From Thalassospira alkalitolerans (lineage in GTDB: Bacteria; Pseudomonadota; Alphaproteobacteria; Rhodospirillales; Thalassospiraceae): 64,000 nt of DNA. This document shows, piece by piece, positions 1-8,654 of this stretch (its first letter is position 1; each line of letters opens with the position of its first letter). The position numbers and the translations under genes were made by a program. The notes below the pieces were generated by a model. The model saw only the letters and a program-made list of their open reading frames with translations. It was not told the origin of the DNA and did not search any database. The DNA is taken from positions 62,001 through 126,000 of the forward strand of contig NZ_JFKB01000006.1 in the NCBI RefSeq assembly GCF_002115745.1, given 5' to 3'.

Positions 1-149
1 ATTTACGGCTCATGCTTGTCTTCTTTGCTTCCATCCCGACGCTTGGCCACGCCGGATATTTTTTCCTGACTGCCGGTTATATCAAAGTGTCTGAGCAATG
101 CCACCGGCAAGTGCCAGATTATATCCATCAGAGGCAACCGATCTATTAA
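1..149 (+). CDS. Possible 3' end of a membrane protein entering from the left edge
   Basis: The third forward frame is open from the window edge to a TAA at 147-149, about 48 codons. The visible part starts with a hydrophobic stretch that could be a membrane helix (residues MLVFFASIPTLGHAGYF and on) and ends in a polar tail. No domain can be recognised from so little. It could be the C-terminus of an upstream gene on the same strand, or a chance open frame. Confidence 0.3.
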   Translation, partial: LRLMLVFFASIPTLGHAGYFFLTAGYIKVSEQCHRQVPDYIHQRQPIY

Positions 150-269
150 TCCTGACCTTTATGTTTCGCTTATAAAAGCCATGACCTTGTATTCAAAAGT
201 CGCTATCTAGAACGGGAAGCGTTTAAACCGTCTGAATTTGGGGGTCATTTGCGGAAAGTCGGTTGCCGC

Positions 270-2300
270 ATGGGATATCTGTTGGCAGGGATCACGATGC
301 TTGTCATCGTTTCGGTGCTTTGTTTGATCCGCCCTGCCCTGTCACATCCCTACCCCCATGACTTGGTCATCGGACAATATTCCGTTGATCGAATGGACGT
401 GGACCTTGCCCCGCTGATTGAACGCCTTGCAACCCAAAGGCCCGTCAACGCGCCGTCTGACCTTGTGCGAATGCCCCAGGATGACTTCAAACCGATCATC
501 GGCGCCGTCGGCAACGGTTATACGCTTGATACCGTATGGTACCGGATGCCGATCATCGTGACCGAAGTCAGCGCAGAACCGATTGACCAGAAACTCTACC
601 TTGAAATCGCCCCGACTTTTTTAAATACGGTCGACCTGACAATTGTTGATGCCAGTAGCCTGATACCGATCTGGCACAATGAAGTCGGCGACCATATTGC
701 CCGTGATCAAGCCCATATTCACGGCCGGAAACACATTCGGGAATGGCCAAGGCTTGCGACGGGGAAATACTGGCTGGTGATCGGCATCACCACCAACAGC
801 GCACAAATCTTGACAGCCCGGATCAAAAGCGAAAGCGTCCTGATCGATGAAAACATGCAGGATACCTTCCTGTATGGTTTGTATCTTGGCATTTCACTGA
901 TCGGCTTTTTGGTCTATTTCACGCTGGGGCTGCTGATCCGCGACCGGGCGATCCTGTGGTATGGGTTTCATATTCTAGCGCTGTTCATGTTGACAGCGGG
1001 TATTTCGGGGTATGCCCATCTGCTGCTTTCCGACTTCTGGATATTGTCAAGCGACGCGTTAACCGGGGCTGGCACGGCACTTTCAATCGGCACCAGTGTT
1101 GCGATGTGGTCCTATATTATCGAACTTGACCGCCACAAACCGACGCTATTTCGCTGTTTGATAGCCTATGCAATTATCACGTGCCTTTGCGGGATCAGCG
1201 CAACCAGTGATATTTATATCTATTTCACACTTGGCTTTTTCCTGCCCCAAATCGGGGTAACGTTGCTTATTCTAGGGTATCTTTTATATCTCGGCGGGAA
1301 AAACACCGACAGGCGAAAATATTATCTTTATGTCATCGCACTTGGCGTCCCGGCAGTCGCCTCGATTATCCATTTGCTAATGTTGCTTGGCCTTGCCCCG
1401 ATAAACACGTTTACACGCAATTGCTATCAGGTGGCGTCACTTGTCCATTTGTTCCTGCTGGGCATTGCGATGGCATATCGAACCCATGAATTAACCCGAC
1501 GGCGCGTTGCAGCAAATCGTCACAGCACATGGACCAACCAGTTGGCCGACGACCAACGCGAATTCATCACGATGCTGTCACATGAATTCAGAACGCCTCT
1601 TGCCATCATTCAACGGGCTGCCGAAATGACGTCCTTGCATATGCAAGATGCCCCCGATGCGGTTAAGAACCGCATTTCCACCATTCGCGTTCACGCATCC
1701 CAGCTTTCCGAACTTGTCAATGTGTTCCTGACCAAGGATACGCTTGATAGCACCAACTTCGTCATTGCCCCCAAATCGACCATTTTGGCCCCGTTCCTTA
1801 GCGATTTCATCAAACGGCGCCAGCGCGAATTTCCCAACCACGATATCGGCCTGACAGACACAGGTATAACCATCATCAACATCGACCGGACCCTGATTGA
1901 GCGCGCACTGAGCAATTTGATTGAAAACGCCCGAAAATATGCACCAAAGGCCTATGTCCGCATTGGTTTCAATCATCGCAGCGACGGTTTCGTTTATATT
2001 CGGGTGGTTGATAATGGCCCCGGCATTCCCCCAGATGATCTGGCAATGGTGTCCGACGCATTTTATCGTGGCACCACATCAGGCACCACACATGGCGTCG
2101 GCCTGGGGTTGCATATCACCAACCGGATTGTTGCCGCCCACCAGGGCCGGATGAGTGTCAGCGTCGGTGAAAAAGGCGGGACAACAATCCTGATCCGCCT
2201 GCCCTATGACCGCACATTGACCAACAACACAATTGCAGCGGCCCATACCGATATCAATCCGCCACCTGCGACGGCTTCTAAAGGCAGTATACCGTCATGA
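270..2300 (+). CDS. Membrane sensor histidine kinase, 7TMR-DISM type (intact kinase)
   Basis: This 676-residue protein starts with a signal/anchor helix, followed by a periplasmic beta-rich domain of the 7TMR-DISMED2 kind (about residues 35-195). A run of seven hydrophobic helices (7TMR-DISM, about 200-415) comes next, then a HisKA dimerisation domain with the H-box SHEFRTPLAIIQ (phospho-accepting His near residue 438) and a HATPase_c domain. The ATP-binding boxes are canonical: N-box NLIENARKYAP, G1 VVDNGPGIP, G2 GVGLGLHIT. It therefore should autophosphorylate in response to an unknown periplasmic ligand. An in-frame TTG lies upstream at 249; I prefer the ATG at 270. The stop overlaps the start of the next gene by 4 bp (ATGA), so the two paralogues are translationally coupled. 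The likely partner is the convergent response regulator at 4328-5056. Confidence 0.88.
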   Translation: MGYLLAGITMLVIVSVLCLIRPALSHPYPHDLVIGQYSVDRMDVDLAPLIERLATQRPVNAPSDLVRMPQDDFKPIIGAVGNGYTLDTVWYRMPIIVTEVSAEPIDQKLYLEIAPTFLNTVDLTIVDASSLIPIWHNEVGDHIARDQAHIHGRKHIREWPRLATGKYWLVIGITTNSAQILTARIKSESVLIDENMQDTFLYGLYLGISLIGFLVYFTLGLLIRDRAILWYGFHILALFMLTAGISGYAHLLLSDFWILSSDALTGAGTALSIGTSVAMWSYIIELDRHKPTLFRCLIAYAIITCLCGISATSDIYIYFTLGFFLPQIGVTLLILGYLLYLGGKNTDRRKYYLYVIALGVPAVASIIHLLMLLGLAPINTFTRNCYQVASLVHLFLLGIAMAYRTHELTRRRVAANRHSTWTNQLADDQREFITMLSHEFRTPLAIIQRAAEMTSLHMQDAPDAVKNRISTIRVHASQLSELVNVFLTKDTLDSTNFVIAPKSTILAPFLSDFIKRRQREFPNHDIGLTDTGITIINIDRTLIERALSNLIENARKYAPKAYVRIGFNHRSDGFVYIRVVDNGPGIPPDDLAMVSDAFYRGTTSGTTHGVGLGLHITNRIVAAHQGRMSVSVGEKGGTTILIRLPYDRTLTNNTIAAAHTDINPPPATASKGSIPS

Positions 2301-4300
2301 GCCCCCGGCAGCCTTTCCTGATGTTTCGGATTTTCCAATCCCCTTTGGCGATCAGAATTTTGCTCCCTGTTCTGGTTCTGTTGGCAATGATGACCGTATT
2401 TCCGGTAGAAAAATGTGCCGGAAAACCAGTGGAATCGGAACAATTTACGCTATTGCCCGGTATCTTGACGCCGATAAACCTGCATGAACATGTCAGATGG
2501 CTTAAGGATGAAACAAATGATCTGACGCTTGGCGATGTTCTGCGCATACCGGCGAATGAATTCAGTCCCAGTCATGGCATACCGAGTTTCGGTTATTCCG
2601 ACGATACGATTTGGTACCGGCTACAGCTTTCTGTTCCCAAGGGTCTAAACGAATCGCTACATATTGAAATTCAGCCAAGTTATCTGAATTTCATTGATAT
2701 CTATCTGTTCAAGCGGGGAACCAACCTGCATCAATGGCAAAGCCATATGGGGGATCACGTTCCCGCAAGGCAGCGGCCAACACATGGCAGCAACCATATC
2801 GATCATTTTCCCAATCTCGATCCGGGTGACTACACGCTTTACATCCGCACCCAATCAAACAGCGCCCAGTTGCTGATTGCGAAGTTATGGCCGACCGAAC
2901 AACTTGTTTCGAGCCTGACCCTGCGCGATGCGGGAATTAGCATCTATTTCGGGACAATTCTGATGCTGGGTCTGGTCTATACCCTGCTTGGCAGGCTGGC
3001 AGGTGATCGCACCGTTGTGACCTATGGGATTTGCGTACTTTTGGTTGGAACGCTGGCATCGTCGGTTAATGGGATTGTTCTGTCAATTATTCAACCCGAA
3101 TGGCCATACACCAATGATCTGGTCGTGGGGGCAACCAATGCATTAAGCGCGGCCGCGACGATTTTTCTGTGGCTCAACATTCTGGACCTAGGAAAGCACA
3201 ATGTCGTAATTGCGCGGATCGTCAAAATCTATTGCGGCTTTTCAGTCGCCTGCATGTTCACGGCCGCCACAGACCTTTATGCGGTTTACGGTGCCTATGT
3301 TGTGCCGATGCACGCCGCCGTGCTTGCATCATTCTGCGTTATTTTGGCCTATCGAATTTTACGGTCGCCCCGGGAATGGATTCTGTGGATCTATTTTGTC
3401 GTGATCGCATTACCAACCGGTGCCGCTATCATGCTGCAACTCACTCATGCCGGCCTGATTACCGCAACGCCATTCGGGCTTGGATTGCATCAATACACGT
3501 TGCTTTTCCATATATGCGCGATGGGCTTGATCATGGGATTTCGGTTATCACGGATCGAAAAGGACCGCCTTGCAACGATCAAGGTCACGGCAGCAACGAC
3601 ATCGCTTGTCGGGGAACAGCGCAAACTGATTTCCATGCTATCGCATGAATTCAGAACACCACTTGCCGTTATTCAAAGATCGTCGGAAATGCTGATGTTG
3701 CGTCTGCGCGAAGCAGGCCGCGACGTCACAGATCGATTGCAACGCATTCAGGACCAATCGCGCAAACTTTCACGTCTGGTCGATATTTTTCTGAACAAGG
3801 ATGGCATTGACAACAGCGACTTTGCCCTTGCACGGGAAATGGTGATGGTTGATCGCCTGTTGACCGATTTTGTATCCGGCGCATCACGCAAGGATGCTGA
3901 AATTATCCTTGAATGCATCGGGACAAAACGGTTCGAGACCTATGTCGATATCACCTTGGTCAGTCTGGCTATCACCAACCTGATTGAAACCGCACGTCGT
4001 TATGCGCATGGTACGCCTATTCATATGACAGTTCGCCCCAATAACGATTGGTTGGTGGAAATTGATATCCCCTGTCAAGGGGCAGATCTGAACGATGATG
4101 AAGTCCAGCGCATCAAAGATGCACTGTTCCGCCGGGACACCGAAGCCGCATCACTGCAAAGTGCGCTGGGGCTGCATATATCGCAACGTATCGTCGATGC
4201 ACATGGCGGATCGATCAAACTTCGTGACAAGGGCACCGAAGGTGTCGAACTTTGCCTGTTATTGCCAAGTGATGAAATCGACGAGGCCTATATCAACTAG
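2297..4300 (+). CDS. Paralogous 7TMR-DISM sensor kinase with degenerate ATP-binding domain
   Basis: This 667-residue protein has the same architecture as its upstream neighbour: signal/anchor helix, 7TMR-DISMED2 domain, seven hydrophobic helices, HisKA and HATPase-like domain. The H-box His is kept (SHEFRTPLAVIQ, His near residue 450). The catalytic domain is eroded. The N-box reads NLIETARRY, with Thr 565 in place of the Mg-binding Asn. The G1 box reads IDIPCQGAD, so the adenine-contacting Asp and the first Gly are gone. G2 is reduced to SALGLHIS. By analogy with other kinases lacking these residues, it probably binds ATP poorly or not at all. It may be a phospho-acceptor for the intact kinase, a phosphatase, or a sensory heterodimer partner. 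It overlaps the upstream gene by 4 bp. Confidence 0.85.
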   Translation: MSPRQPFLMFRIFQSPLAIRILLPVLVLLAMMTVFPVEKCAGKPVESEQFTLLPGILTPINLHEHVRWLKDETNDLTLGDVLRIPANEFSPSHGIPSFGYSDDTIWYRLQLSVPKGLNESLHIEIQPSYLNFIDIYLFKRGTNLHQWQSHMGDHVPARQRPTHGSNHIDHFPNLDPGDYTLYIRTQSNSAQLLIAKLWPTEQLVSSLTLRDAGISIYFGTILMLGLVYTLLGRLAGDRTVVTYGICVLLVGTLASSVNGIVLSIIQPEWPYTNDLVVGATNALSAAATIFLWLNILDLGKHNVVIARIVKIYCGFSVACMFTAATDLYAVYGAYVVPMHAAVLASFCVILAYRILRSPREWILWIYFVVIALPTGAAIMLQLTHAGLITATPFGLGLHQYTLLFHICAMGLIMGFRLSRIEKDRLATIKVTAATTSLVGEQRKLISMLSHEFRTPLAVIQRSSEMLMLRLREAGRDVTDRLQRIQDQSRKLSRLVDIFLNKDGIDNSDFALAREMVMVDRLLTDFVSGASRKDAEIILECIGTKRFETYVDITLVSLAITNLIETARRYAHGTPIHMTVRPNNDWLVEIDIPCQGADLNDDEVQRIKDALFRRDTEAASLQSALGLHISQRIVDAHGGSIKLRDKGTEGVELCLLLPSDEIDEAYIN

Positions 4301-4320
4301 GCTAGGATGGCTAAGTTGAT
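4292..4320. terminator. Weak hairpin between convergent kinase and regulator genes
   Basis: ATCAAC-TAG pairs with CTA-AGTTGAT across the kinase stop codon, in the 27-bp gap between convergent genes. There is no real T-run on either strand, so termination is uncertain. Confidence 0.3.
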
Positions 4321-4327
4321 TAACGCA

Positions 4328-5056
4328 TCAAACCTGTTCGGATGCGCCGACAATCACCGCAGAACTGACAAAAGCATAACCGCGCCCATATGCCGTACGG
4401 ATCGGCAATTCATCCCCGATCTCACGCAGGACTTTTTGACGAACACGTCGGATCGCGGTGTCAAGGTTACGGCAGTTTTCAGCCGTATCTGCCTTACCCA
4501 GCGCCATAACAATTTCCGGGCGCGTCAACCAGGCACCATTGGCTTCGACAAGCAGGCGGATAATCGTGCGTTCGGTTGCCGTCAAGGTTGCCGAACTGCC
4601 ATCTGGGTTGCTGAGCGTCCAGTTCAACATATCAAGCATCCAGTGATCTTCCTGAACCTGATCGTCGACGGTAGCATCCCCTTCAACAACCTTGGCAACA
4701 CGACGCAACAATGGCCGCAAGGCAGCTTCGATAACCGAAAGCGGGCTGTCTTTGGTCAGATAGACATCGGCACCGGATTTATACCCGGTCAGATGGTGGT
4801 CCATCCCCGAAAGCGAGGTCAGCATCATGATGCCGCAATCGATATTCCTGCGCGCATATTTGGCCAATTCGTAGCCATCCGTGTCAGGCAGCATAATATC
4901 AAGAATCACCGCCGACGGCGTATGAGTATCGAGTGCACGGTAAAATGCCGCGCCGGTTTCGCAACCGACAACCTCAAAACCACAGATTTCAAGGTACTCG
5001 CACAAATCCCGATTAAGGTCGACGTTATCCTCGACCACGAAAACACAAATCGCCAT
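4328..5056 (-). CDS. OmpR/PhoB-family DNA-binding response regulator
   Basis: The protein has an N-terminal receiver domain (acidic pair VVEDN, phospho-acceptor Asp in ILDIMLPDTDG, conserved Lys in YLTKDS). A winged-helix Trans_reg_C domain follows (LTATERTIIRLL, then RRVRQKV and AYGRGYAF near the end). It converges on the kinase pair and ends 28 bp from it, so it is the obvious candidate target of these kinases. I start it at the ATG at 5056, which has AGGA just upstream and places the receiver at residue 2. An ATG at 5119 would add 21 residues that belong to no domain. Its DNA targets are unknown. Confidence 0.88.
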   Translation of the reverse strand: MAICVFVVEDNVDLNRDLCEYLEICGFEVVGCETGAAFYRALDTHTPSAVILDIMLPDTDGYELAKYARRNIDCGIMMLTSLSGMDHHLTGYKSGADVYLTKDSPLSVIEAALRPLLRRVAKVVEGDATVDDQVQEDHWMLDMLNWTLSNPDGSSATLTATERTIIRLLVEANGAWLTRPEIVMALGKADTAENCRNLDTAIRRVRQKVLREIGDELPIRTAYGRGYAFVSSAVIVGASEQV

Positions 5057-5270
5057 CGCATCCTGACCTGTCGTCGGTTCCGTTTCCTCAACGAGCGCGC
5101 GCCCGCTGCAAACATTCATTCAACTATGCCTTTACCGTACATTCGCAGCCAAAAAATGGCACAACGTTTCCACCGCGTATGAATTCACTCCTAACGGTAT
5201 GTAGGGAATGAAGAACATCCGCAACCCCCAAGCAGGTTCTGTCAGAAATTGCCAGATTTACACCAATACC

Positions 5271-5323
5271 AAAAAAGGCCTGCGATCTGCGCGGTTGAAA
5301 CCAAAACGCATATCACAGACCTC
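5271..5323 (-). terminator. Rho-independent terminator downstream of folP
   Basis: On the minus strand a long imperfect hairpin (arms AGGTCTGTGATATGCG and CGCGCAGATCGCAGGCCT) is followed by six Ts. It lies 60 bp after the folP stop and separates the housekeeping block from the response-regulator gene downstream. The rest of 5120-5270 is the regulator's promoter region, with no other clear signal. Confidence 0.65.
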
Positions 5324-5383
5324 TTATGACTCAGTCATATCAATGGCCAACCTTACATCCAAAGGTTGATATCGAAATTTACC

Positions 5384-6499
5384 TTATACCATTGAAGTCG
5401 CCGTCGCGATCGAGATTGACTGAACCGTTTCGCGAACATCATGCACACGGATCATCTGAACCCCGTGACGCCAGCCATTGATAGCAGACGCAATCGAACC
5501 ACCGATACGTTCCTTTGGTGTCGCCGCCGGATCGATTTTACCGATGAATGATTTCCGTGATGTCCCCAGCAAAATCGAACAGCCCAAGCCATGGAAAATT
5601 GCCAGCCGTGACAGAAGTTCCAGATTATGTGACAGCGACTTGCCAAAGCCTATTCCCGGATCGACACAAATACGATCCCGCGGAATCCCGGCCCGTTCAC
5701 AACTTTCGATGCGATCAAGCAGATAATCATACACATCAAGAACCACACAATCATAATGCGGTTTTTCCTGCATCGTGCCCGGTTCGCCCTGCATATGCAT
5801 CAGCATCACCGGTTTGCCCGATGTCACGGCAACTTCCATCGACCGCTCATCGCCTTCGAGCCCGGTAACATCATTGATGATGGCAGCACCGGCTTCAATC
5901 GCGGCCTCCATCACCGCAGCGTGGCGGGTATCGATGGAAACGCAATGTCCGTCTTCGGCAAGCGCACGAATTACCGGCACAACACGGGCAATCTCGTCGG
6001 CCTCGGAAACGGTTTCCGCCCCCGGACGGGTTGATTCCCCACCAATGTCCAAGATCGATGCGCCCTGTGCGGCCAATGCGCGCGCATGAACAATCGCCTG
6101 ATCAGGTGAATTGTAATCCCCGCCATCGGAAAAGCTGTCGGGGGTGACATTGACAATGCCCATGACATGGCATGATGCCATATCAAGCCCGGCAAAATCA
6201 GGGCGTTTGGTCGTCAAATGATCAAGCACATTGTTGATTTCATCAACACGCCCGCTGTTCTGGACCCAACCTTCGAGGGCCAGCAACGGCAAGATCATGC
6301 TTTCGGCCCCGCCACCATCACGACGGCGGATGATTTCAAGCGCAGAAAAACCACGGCGCGAGCCAGCCAACGGCAATGTATTGGGATCATCGGCATGGTC
6401 GATGAAACCGGTAGGTACGTAATATAACGGTCCGTCAAAATCGGCGAAGCCCCGCACATCGGCGGGGCTTCGCAGGACCGATCCTTCGATCTTGTCCAT
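5384..6499 (-). CDS. folP: Dihydropteroate synthase
   Basis: Dihydropteroate synthase joins p-aminobenzoate to hydroxymethyl-dihydropterin pyrophosphate in cytoplasmic folate synthesis; it is the sulfonamide target. The signature MGIVNVTPDSFSDGG occurs near residue 112, followed by GGESTRPGA, the IINDVTG motif, DPGIGFGKS and LLGTSRKSFIG. At 371 residues it is about 90 longer than the E. coli enzyme. The extra N-terminal segment precedes the TIM barrel and has no motif I recognise; N-terminal extensions are known in alphaproteobacterial DHPS. It starts 13 bp after ftsH ends and is the last gene of the minus-strand block. glmM, often next in this order in proteobacteria, is not here. Confidence 0.95.
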   Translation of the reverse strand: MDKIEGSVLRSPADVRGFADFDGPLYYVPTGFIDHADDPNTLPLAGSRRGFSALEIIRRRDGGGAESMILPLLALEGWVQNSGRVDEINNVLDHLTTKRPDFAGLDMASCHVMGIVNVTPDSFSDGGDYNSPDQAIVHARALAAQGASILDIGGESTRPGAETVSEADEIARVVPVIRALAEDGHCVSIDTRHAAVMEAAIEAGAAIINDVTGLEGDERSMEVAVTSGKPVMLMHMQGEPGTMQEKPHYDCVVLDVYDYLLDRIESCERAGIPRDRICVDPGIGFGKSLSHNLELLSRLAIFHGLGCSILLGTSRKSFIGKIDPAATPKERIGGSIASAINGWRHGVQMIRVHDVRETVQSISIATATSMV

Positions 6500-6512
6500 C
6501 AGTCTCTTTCAG

Positions 6513-8456
6513 TTAACTACCCGGTTGCGGTTCCGGGGATAAATCCCCAGTGCCTTCGTCGGGGTTTTCCTTGCGCGCGCCACCGGTGGTCGGAACCGTC
6601 GAACGACGTCCGCCGCCCGTATCCTTGCCACCGCCATTCGAATGACCGGCGCGATTAAGTTCCTCGCCACGCAGAAGCGCATCGATTTCCTTGCCCGACA
6701 GGGTTTCGTATTCCAAAAGCCCCTTGGCAAGAATGTGCAGATCATCAAGATATTCGGTCAAAACGCGCTTGGCGAAGACATAAGCCTCGTCGGAATAACG
6801 ACGAACTTCTTCATCAATCAGTTGTGCGGTTTTTTCCGAAACATTCTTGTGCTGTGCAACGCTATGCCCCAGGAAGACTTCTTCCTGATTATCGACATAC
6901 TTAACGTTACCAAGCAGATCCGAGAAGCCCCATTCAGTCACCATCTTGCGCGCATATTGCGTCACCATACTGATGTCCGACGAAGCCCCGGTAGTGACCT
7001 TTTCCTTGCCAAAGATGATTTCCTCGGCAACACGGCCCCCCATGGCAACAGCCAGATCAGAGGTCAACTGTTCATAGGATTTGGAAATCTGATCCCGTTC
7101 CGGCAGACGCATAACCATCCCCAACGCACGACCGCGCGGAATGATAGTGGCCTTGTGGATCGGATCGGATGCCGGAGTATGAATGGCGACAAGTGCATGA
7201 CCGGCTTCGTGATAGGCGGTCAGCTTTTTCTCGTCATCGGTCATGATCATGGAACGGCGCTCCGCCCCCATCATTACCTTGTCCTTGGCATTTTCAAAAT
7301 CGGCCATGGTGACAACGCGCTTGCCAAGACGGGCTGCCAAAAGGGCTGCTTCGTTGACAAGGTTTGCCAAATCCGCACCCGAAAAGCCCGGCGTGCCACG
7401 TGCGACCGTGCGCAAGTCAACATCCGGCCCCAATGGAACCTTGCGGGCATGAACACCAAGAATATGTTCGCGACCTTCCAAATCCGGGTTTGGCACAACA
7501 ACCTGACGGTCGAAACGGCCCGGGCGCAGCAATGCCGGATCAAGAACATCAGGACGGTTGGTCGCCGCAACAAGGATAACACCCTCATTGGCTTCGAAAC
7601 CGTCCATTTCGACCAGAAGCTGGTTCAGCGTCTGTTCACGTTCATCATTCCCGCCGCCAAGACCGGCACCACGATGACGACCAACCGCATCAATTTCATC
7701 GATGAAGATGATGCAAGGTGCGTTTTTCTTGCCCTGTTCGAACATATCACGCACACGCGATGCACCGACACCAACAAACATTTCAACGAAATCGGAACCC
7801 GAAATCGTAAAGAACGGAACGTTGGCTTCGCCAGCAATCGCACGTGCCAAAAGCGTTTTACCGGTACCCGGAGGGCCAACCAGCAACATGCCTTTGGGGA
7901 TTTTACCGCCAAGACGCTGGAACTTCTGCGGATCACGCAGGAAGTCGACGACTTCTTCAAGTTCAGCTTTTGCTTCTTCGATCCCGGCGACATCTTCAAA
8001 GGTTACACGACCGGATTTTTCGGTCAGCATCTTGGCCTTTGATTTGCCAAAGCCCATGGCTTTGCCACCGCCGCCCTGCATCTGGCGCATGAAGAATATC
8101 CACACCCCGATAATCAGCAGCATCGGGAACCAACTGATCAGCGCGCTCATCAGCGGCGAAAGACTTTCTTCGGGCTGAGCAATAATGCGAACGCCCTTGT
8201 CATTCAAACGATCAACAAGATTAGGATAGTCCGGAGTATAAACAATGACAGAGCGACCGTCGCGCGTTTCCGCATTTAGGTTGTTGCCCTGGATCGTGAC
8301 TTCTGAAATCTGGCCGGAATCAACTTCCGCCAAGAAGTCCGAGAACGCCAACGACGATTGGCCGGTGCGTCCCGAGGGCGACTGAAACAGGTTAAACAAA
8401 GCCACCAAAAGGATGGCGATGATAACCCACAGTGCGAGATTTTTTCCCATATTCAT
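6513..8456 (-). CDS. ftsH: ATP-dependent zinc metalloprotease FtsH
   Basis: FtsH is a membrane-anchored hexameric AAA+ protease that degrades misfolded membrane proteins and regulatory substrates. Two transmembrane segments (about residues 7-24 and 100-122) flank a short periplasmic domain. The AAA module carries Walker A GPPGTGKT, Walker [12 protein letters not shown] and the second region of homology ([19 protein letters not shown]). The zinc site HEAGH is followed by the peptidase M41 domain. The 647-residue length is normal. The C-terminal tail is Gly/Pro-rich and probably disordered. It is preceded by a small possible reading frame and followed closely by folP. Confidence 0.97.
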   Translation of the reverse strand: MNMGKNLALWVIIAILLVALFNLFQSPSGRTGQSSLAFSDFLAEVDSGQISEVTIQGNNLNAETRDGRSVIVYTPDYPNLVDRLNDKGVRIIAQPEESLSPLMSALISWFPMLLIIGVWIFFMRQMQGGGGKAMGFGKSKAKMLTEKSGRVTFEDVAGIEEAKAELEEVVDFLRDPQKFQRLGGKIPKGMLLVGPPGTGKTLLARAIAGEANVPFFTISGSDFVEMFVGVGASRVRDMFEQGKKNAPCIIFIDEIDAVGRHRGAGLGGGNDEREQTLNQLLVEMDGFEANEGVILVAATNRPDVLDPALLRPGRFDRQVVVPNPDLEGREHILGVHARKVPLGPDVDLRTVARGTPGFSGADLANLVNEAALLAARLGKRVVTMADFENAKDKVMMGAERRSMIMTDDEKKLTAYHEAGHALVAIHTPASDPIHKATIIPRGRALGMVMRLPERDQISKSYEQLTSDLAVAMGGRVAEEIIFGKEKVTTGASSDISMVTQYARKMVTEWGFSDLLGNVKYVDNQEEVFLGHSVAQHKNVSEKTAQLIDEEVRRYSDEAYVFAKRVLTEYLDDLHILAKGLLEYETLSGKEIDALLRGEELNRAGHSNGGGKDTGGGRRSTVPTTGGARKENPDEGTGDLSPEPQPGS

Positions 8457-8462
8457 TCCAAG

Positions 8463-8591
8463 CTACTGGTCGCAATTAAAGCAAGATGAGATGACACAGG
8501 ATGTCGCGACACCGCGAACCCGGCCTTTGACCGGCACAGCTTTGATCATCATAGAGTCTTGTGTCATGTCATCTCGCTCTGGTTTTGCCAT
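8463..8591 (-). CDS. Possible 42-residue small protein upstream of ftsH
   Basis: An ATG at 8591 opens a 42-codon frame that ends with TAG at 8463-8465, six bases before the ftsH start. The product begins MAKPERDDMTQDSMM and ends SSCFNCDQ, with a CxxC pair near the C-terminus. A weak purine-rich stretch (AAGGGAAA) lies upstream. It fills most of the 198-bp gap between tilS and ftsH and would be translated into the ftsH ribosome-binding region, so it could act as a leader. It may equally be a chance frame; nothing in its sequence is recognisable. Confidence 0.25.
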   Translation of the reverse strand: MAKPERDDMTQDSMMIKAVPVKGRVRGVATSCVISSCFNCDQ

Positions 8592-8654
8592 TATACGTGT
8601 TTCCCTTTGATCTTCTGCGCAGGGCCTTGATCATCAGATAATGATAAGGTGCCC

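Noticed and set aside
4307-5182. 291-codon frame opposite the response regulator
   Set aside because: The response regulator on the minus strand has clear receiver and DNA-binding motifs; the plus frame has none.
6642-8042. 466-codon open frame opposite ftsH
   Set aside because: FtsH on the other strand has full family motifs; this frame has no recognisable domain and reflects codon bias.
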